Notes under the pieces: generated by a model
Databases searched by the model: none
Told to the model about the DNA's origin: nothing
Seen by the model: only the letters and a program-made list of their open reading frames with translations
Translations under genes and position numbers: made by a program
Assembly (NCBI GenBank): GCA_016215085.1
Contig: JACRMD010000038.1
Location: 1 to 7,213 of the forward strand
Origin: Solirubrobacterales bacterium
GTDB lineage: Bacteria; Actinomycetota; Thermoleophilia; Solirubrobacterales; Solirubrobacteraceae
Direction of reading: 5' to 3'
DNA length: 7,213 bases
In this document: positions 5,138-7,213 of the stretch, in pieces
Numbering within the stretch: the first letter of the stretch is position 1
Layout: each line of letters begins with the position of its first letter

Positions 5138-5794
5138 TCACGGGGCGAGCCGCTCGACCACCCAGCCGCCCTCAGCGGTGCGCCGGTAGCGCAGGCGGTC
5201 GTGCAGGCGGTCCTCGCGGCCCTGCCAGAACTCGACGGTCTCCGGCGCGAGGCGCAGCCCGCCCCAGTGCGGCGGCCGCGGGACGTCCTCGGGGTGCTCG
5301 GCGGCGAGGCGCTCCGCGACCGCCTCGAGCTCGGACCGCGAGGCGATGACCTGCGACTGCGGGCTCGCCGCCGCGCCGACGCGCGACCCGTAGGGCCGCG
5401 AGGCGAAGTACGCGTCGGACTCCTCGGGCGGGACCGGGGCGACCTCCCCGGCGACCACGACCTGGCGCTGCAGCTCGACCCACGGGAAGACCACCGACGC
5501 GTACGGGTTCTCGCGCAGGTCGCGTCCCTTGCGCGAGTCGAGGTTGGTGAAGAAGGTCAGGCCGCGCTCGTCGAGGCCCTTGAGCAGCACCGTGCGCGCG
5601 CTGGGACGCCCGCGGGCGTCGGCCGTCGCCAGCACCATCGCGTTGGGCTCCAGCAGCTCGGCGGCCTCCCCCAGCCACACGCGCAGCTGCTCCAGCCAGG
5701 TCGGCGCCAGGGCCGCCTCGTCGAGGCCGCCGCGCGCGTAGCTGCGGCGCATGGCGGCGAGCTTGTCGGGATCCGGCATGGACGGCGCGCTCAC
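5138..5794 (-). CDS. pdxH: Pyridoxamine/pyridoxine 5'-phosphate oxidase
   Basis: This 218-residue protein is the FMN-dependent oxidase that turns pyridoxine or pyridoxamine 5'-phosphate into pyridoxal 5'-phosphate with oxygen, the last step of vitamin B6 synthesis and salvage. The length equals the E. coli enzyme. In order: MRRSYARGGLDEAAL; the FMN-binding barrel with RPSARTVLLKGLDERGLTFF and NLDSRKGRDL; NPYASVVFPW-ELQRQV; FASRPYGSRVGAAASPQSQ; and the C-terminal family block WGGLRLAPETVEFWQG followed by REDRLHDRLRYRR. All expected conserved elements are present, so it should be active. GTG 5794 is preferred to ATG 5779 because TATCCT sits 8 nt before it on the minus strand, fitting a leaderless transcript; ATG 5779 has no ribosome-binding site. 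It diverges from the P450 gene across 20 bp. The function is certain; the exact start is likely. Confidence 0.95.
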   Translation of the reverse strand: MSAPSMPDPDKLAAMRRSYARGGLDEAALAPTWLEQLRVWLGEAAELLEPNAMVLATADARGRPSARTVLLKGLDERGLTFFTNLDSRKGRDLRENPYASVVFPWVELQRQVVVAGEVAPVPPEESDAYFASRPYGSRVGAAASPQSQVIASRSELEAVAERLAAEHPEDVPRPPHWGGLRLAPETVEFWQGREDRLHDRLRYRRTAEGGWVVERLAP

Positions 5795-5802
5795 GAGGGG
5801 CG

Positions 5803-5808
5803 AGGATA
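5803..5808 (-). promoter_or_regulatory. -10 element for leaderless pdxH, overlapping the P450 ribosome-binding site
   Basis: The minus strand reads TATCCT, a good TAnnnT match, 8 nt before GTG 5794, so transcription could start at the first base of the start codon. On the plus strand the same bases are part of GAGGA (5802-5806), the likely Shine-Dalgarno site 8 nt before ATG 5815 of the P450. Confidence 0.5.
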
Positions 5809-5814
5809 GGCGCC

Positions 5815-7149
5815 ATGTCCACCCTGCCGCCCGGACCGCGCACGCCGCAGCTGCTGCAGTGGCTCTCCTACGGGCTCCTCCCCTACGCGACGTTCACGCG
5901 CGCGGCGGCCCGCTACGGCGACACGTACACGATGCGGATGATGGGCGAGTCCTACGTCGTGCTCGGCGATCCCGAGCACGTCAAGGAGGTCTTCACCGGC
6001 AGCCCGGACGACCTCTACAGCGGCGAGGCCAACCGGCCGCTGCGGTCGCTCATCGGCGAGCGCAACGTCCTGCTGCTCGACGGCCCCGAGCACCTGCGCC
6101 GCCGCCGGCTCGTGCTGCCGCCGTTCCACGGCGAGCGCATGCGCGCCTACGAGGACGTCGTGCGCGACGTCGCGCGGCGCGAGCTCGCGAGCTGGCCGCA
6201 GGGCGCGCCGCTCGCGGTGCTCCCCCACATGCGCGCGATCACCTTCGAGGTCATCCTCCGCGCGGTCTTCGGCGTCGACGAGCGCCCGCGGCTGGCGTCG
6301 CTGCAGCAGCGGCTGGACGCGATGCTCGCGTGGCTGACGAACCTCCGGCAGGGGATCATCTTCGGGCTGCTGGGCCCGGAGCGCATGGAGCGCCAGCGGC
6401 GCTTCCGCCGCGAGCTGGCCGCCGTCGACGCCGAGGTGCTCGCCCACGTCGCGCAGCGCCGCGCCGACCCCGCGCTCGAGGAGCGCGCCGACGTGCTGTC
6501 GATGCTGCTGCTCGCGCGCGACGAGGACGGCCGGCCGCTCACCGACCAGGAGGTCCGCGACGAGCTCGTGACGCTCCTGACCGCCGGCCACGAGACGACG
6601 AGCGCGCTGCTGGCGTGGGCGATCCACGACGCGGTCCGCACGCCGGGCGCGATGGACCGGCTGGCCGCGCGCGAGGACGGCTGGGCCGAGGCGGTCGTGC
6701 GCGAGTCGCTGCGGCTGCGCCCGCCGATCCCGCTGGTCGTGCGCCGCCTGCAGCGGCCCATGACCATCGCCGGCCTCGACCTGCCCGCCGGCGCCACCGT
6801 CGCGCCGTGCGCGGTGCTCGCACACCGCCGCGCCGGCCTGTACCCGGACCCCGAGGCGTTCCGCCCCGAGCGCTTCCTCGGTGCCGCCCCGCCGACCTAC
6901 GGCTGGCTGCCCTTCGGCGGCGGCGTGCGGCGCTGCATCGGCGCGGCCTTCGCCCAGATGGAGGCCAGGCTGGTGCTCGAGGAGCTGGCCGCCACGTGGC
7001 TGCTGCGTCCCGCGAGCCCGCGGCCCGAGCGCGTCGGCCGGCGCGGGATCGTGATCGTCCCCGCGCGCGGCGGGCGCGTCGTCGTCACCGGCCGCCGCCC
7101 GGCCCCCGCGCCCGAGCAGGCGCAGGAGCCGGACGTGGCGGTGGCGTAG
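5815..7149 (+). CDS. Cytochrome P450
   Basis: A complete 444-residue P450, a heme-thiolate monooxygenase that inserts an oxygen atom into an organic substrate with electrons from ferredoxin or another partner. Seen in order: a proline-rich start LPPGPRTP; the C-helix region EHLRRRRLVLPPFHG with the WxxxR-like heme contact replaced by HLRRR; I-helix AGHETT (residues 257-262) with the acid-threonine pair for oxygen activation; ExxR in ESLRLRPP (Glu297, Arg300); FRPERF (349-354); and the heme loop FGGGVRRCIG with the ligand Cys374. The PPGP start and this heme loop are closer to the CYP135/CYP138-like bacterial group than to classical camphor-type P450s, from memory. It is soluble, with an Ala/Pro-rich tail (PAPAPEQAQEP). 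GAGGA at 5802-5806 supports ATG 5815. No ferredoxin or reductase gene is in the window, so substrate and partner are unknown. Confidence 0.93.
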   Translation: MSTLPPGPRTPQLLQWLSYGLLPYATFTRAAARYGDTYTMRMMGESYVVLGDPEHVKEVFTGSPDDLYSGEANRPLRSLIGERNVLLLDGPEHLRRRRLVLPPFHGERMRAYEDVVRDVARRELASWPQGAPLAVLPHMRAITFEVILRAVFGVDERPRLASLQQRLDAMLAWLTNLRQGIIFGLLGPERMERQRRFRRELAAVDAEVLAHVAQRRADPALEERADVLSMLLLARDEDGRPLTDQEVRDELVTLLTAGHETTSALLAWAIHDAVRTPGAMDRLAAREDGWAEAVVRESLRLRPPIPLVVRRLQRPMTIAGLDLPAGATVAPCAVLAHRRAGLYPDPEAFRPERFLGAAPPTYGWLPFGGGVRRCIGAAFAQMEARLVLEELAATWLLRPASPRPERVGRRGIVIVPARGGRVVVTGRRPAPAPEQAQEPDVAVA

Positions 7150-7164
7150 GGCCGCTAGCGGCCC
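7149..7164. terminator. Perfect 16-bp palindrome between converging genes
   Basis: GGGCCGCTAGCGGCCC is a complete palindrome whose first base is the last base of the P450 stop codon (TAG 7147-7149). Its centre holds CTA (7155-7157), the stop of the converging minus-strand gene. The shared position suits a bidirectional terminator; no T-tract follows on the plus side (GACTTCCC). Confidence 0.5.
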
Positions 7165-7213
7165 GACTTCCCGCGGTCGACCGCCGACAGCGCGTCGACG
7201 ATGCCGTCGACGA
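7155..7213 (-). CDS. 3' end of a minus-strand gene, truncated by the window edge
   Basis: Reading leftward from the window edge, one minus-strand frame gives VDGIVDALSAVDRGKSGR and then TAG (7157-7155). The composition is protein-like (helix, then a basic end), and the stop is placed next to the P450 terminator palindrome as expected for a convergent neighbour. Only 18 residues are visible, so neither family nor function can be named, and the frame itself is not certain. Confidence 0.45.
   Translation of the reverse strand, partial: VDGIVDALSAVDRGKSGR

Noticed and set aside
4085..5809. 574-residue plus-strand frame through the region of the minus-strand genes
   Set aside because: It is antisense to pdxH and the RHH-like gene, has low-complexity composition and lacks any motif.
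5815..7149. P450 as part of a natural-product gene cluster
   Set aside because: No ferredoxin, reductase, terpene synthase, polyketide or peptide synthetase gene is in the window; pdxH next to it is housekeeping.

Overview
The window is about 72-75% GC by eye. It has the strong third-position G/C bias, frequent GTG/TTG starts and Arg/Ala/Pro-rich antisense shadow frames of a high-GC actinobacterium. A secreted protein with C-terminal beta-type repeats and a GAF/HisKA_3 kinase of a recognisable style make Solirubrobacterales/Thermoleophilia my best guess, from memory only. I see no rRNA, tRNA, CRISPR, insertion sequence or prophage. No stretch over 300 bases lacks a gene.

Left part (1-1070, plus strand): the end of an Ohr-type organic hydroperoxide reductase overlaps by 4 nt a hotdog-fold acyl-CoA thioesterase. 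A small SnoaL/NTF2-like protein follows. Middle part (1146-3999, plus strand): a signal-peptide secreted protein, a strong intergenic hairpin, then a NarL-type sensor histidine kinase whose reading frame runs without a stop into a C-terminal ASCH domain. Both genes carry one internal lesion (about 2403-2412 and about 2846-2856). At each, the reading frame changes and expected domain sequence is missing, so both look like internal deletions, real or from assembly.

Right part: an unrecognised plus-strand gene (4035-4394) converges on a minus-strand pair: an unrecognised 88-residue protein (4401-4667) and, upstream of it, a ribbon-helix-helix-like small basic protein (4730-4984). A 153-bp gap rich in inverted repeats (4985-5137) separates these from pdxH (pyridoxamine 5'-phosphate oxidase, minus). 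pdxH diverges across only 20 bp from a cytochrome P450 (5815-7149, plus). The P450 ends in a perfect 16-bp palindrome that contains the stop codon of a converging minus-strand gene running off the window edge.

The genes do not form one obvious pathway. Mostly this is a housekeeping/accessory mixture. The most unusual items are the histidine kinase-ASCH fusion with an internal ribosome-binding site at the domain border, the two clustered deletion/frameshift lesions, the compact pdxH/P450 divergent start region, and the repeat-rich leader in front of the RHH-like gene. I found no clear evidence of a complete undescribed multi-gene system.
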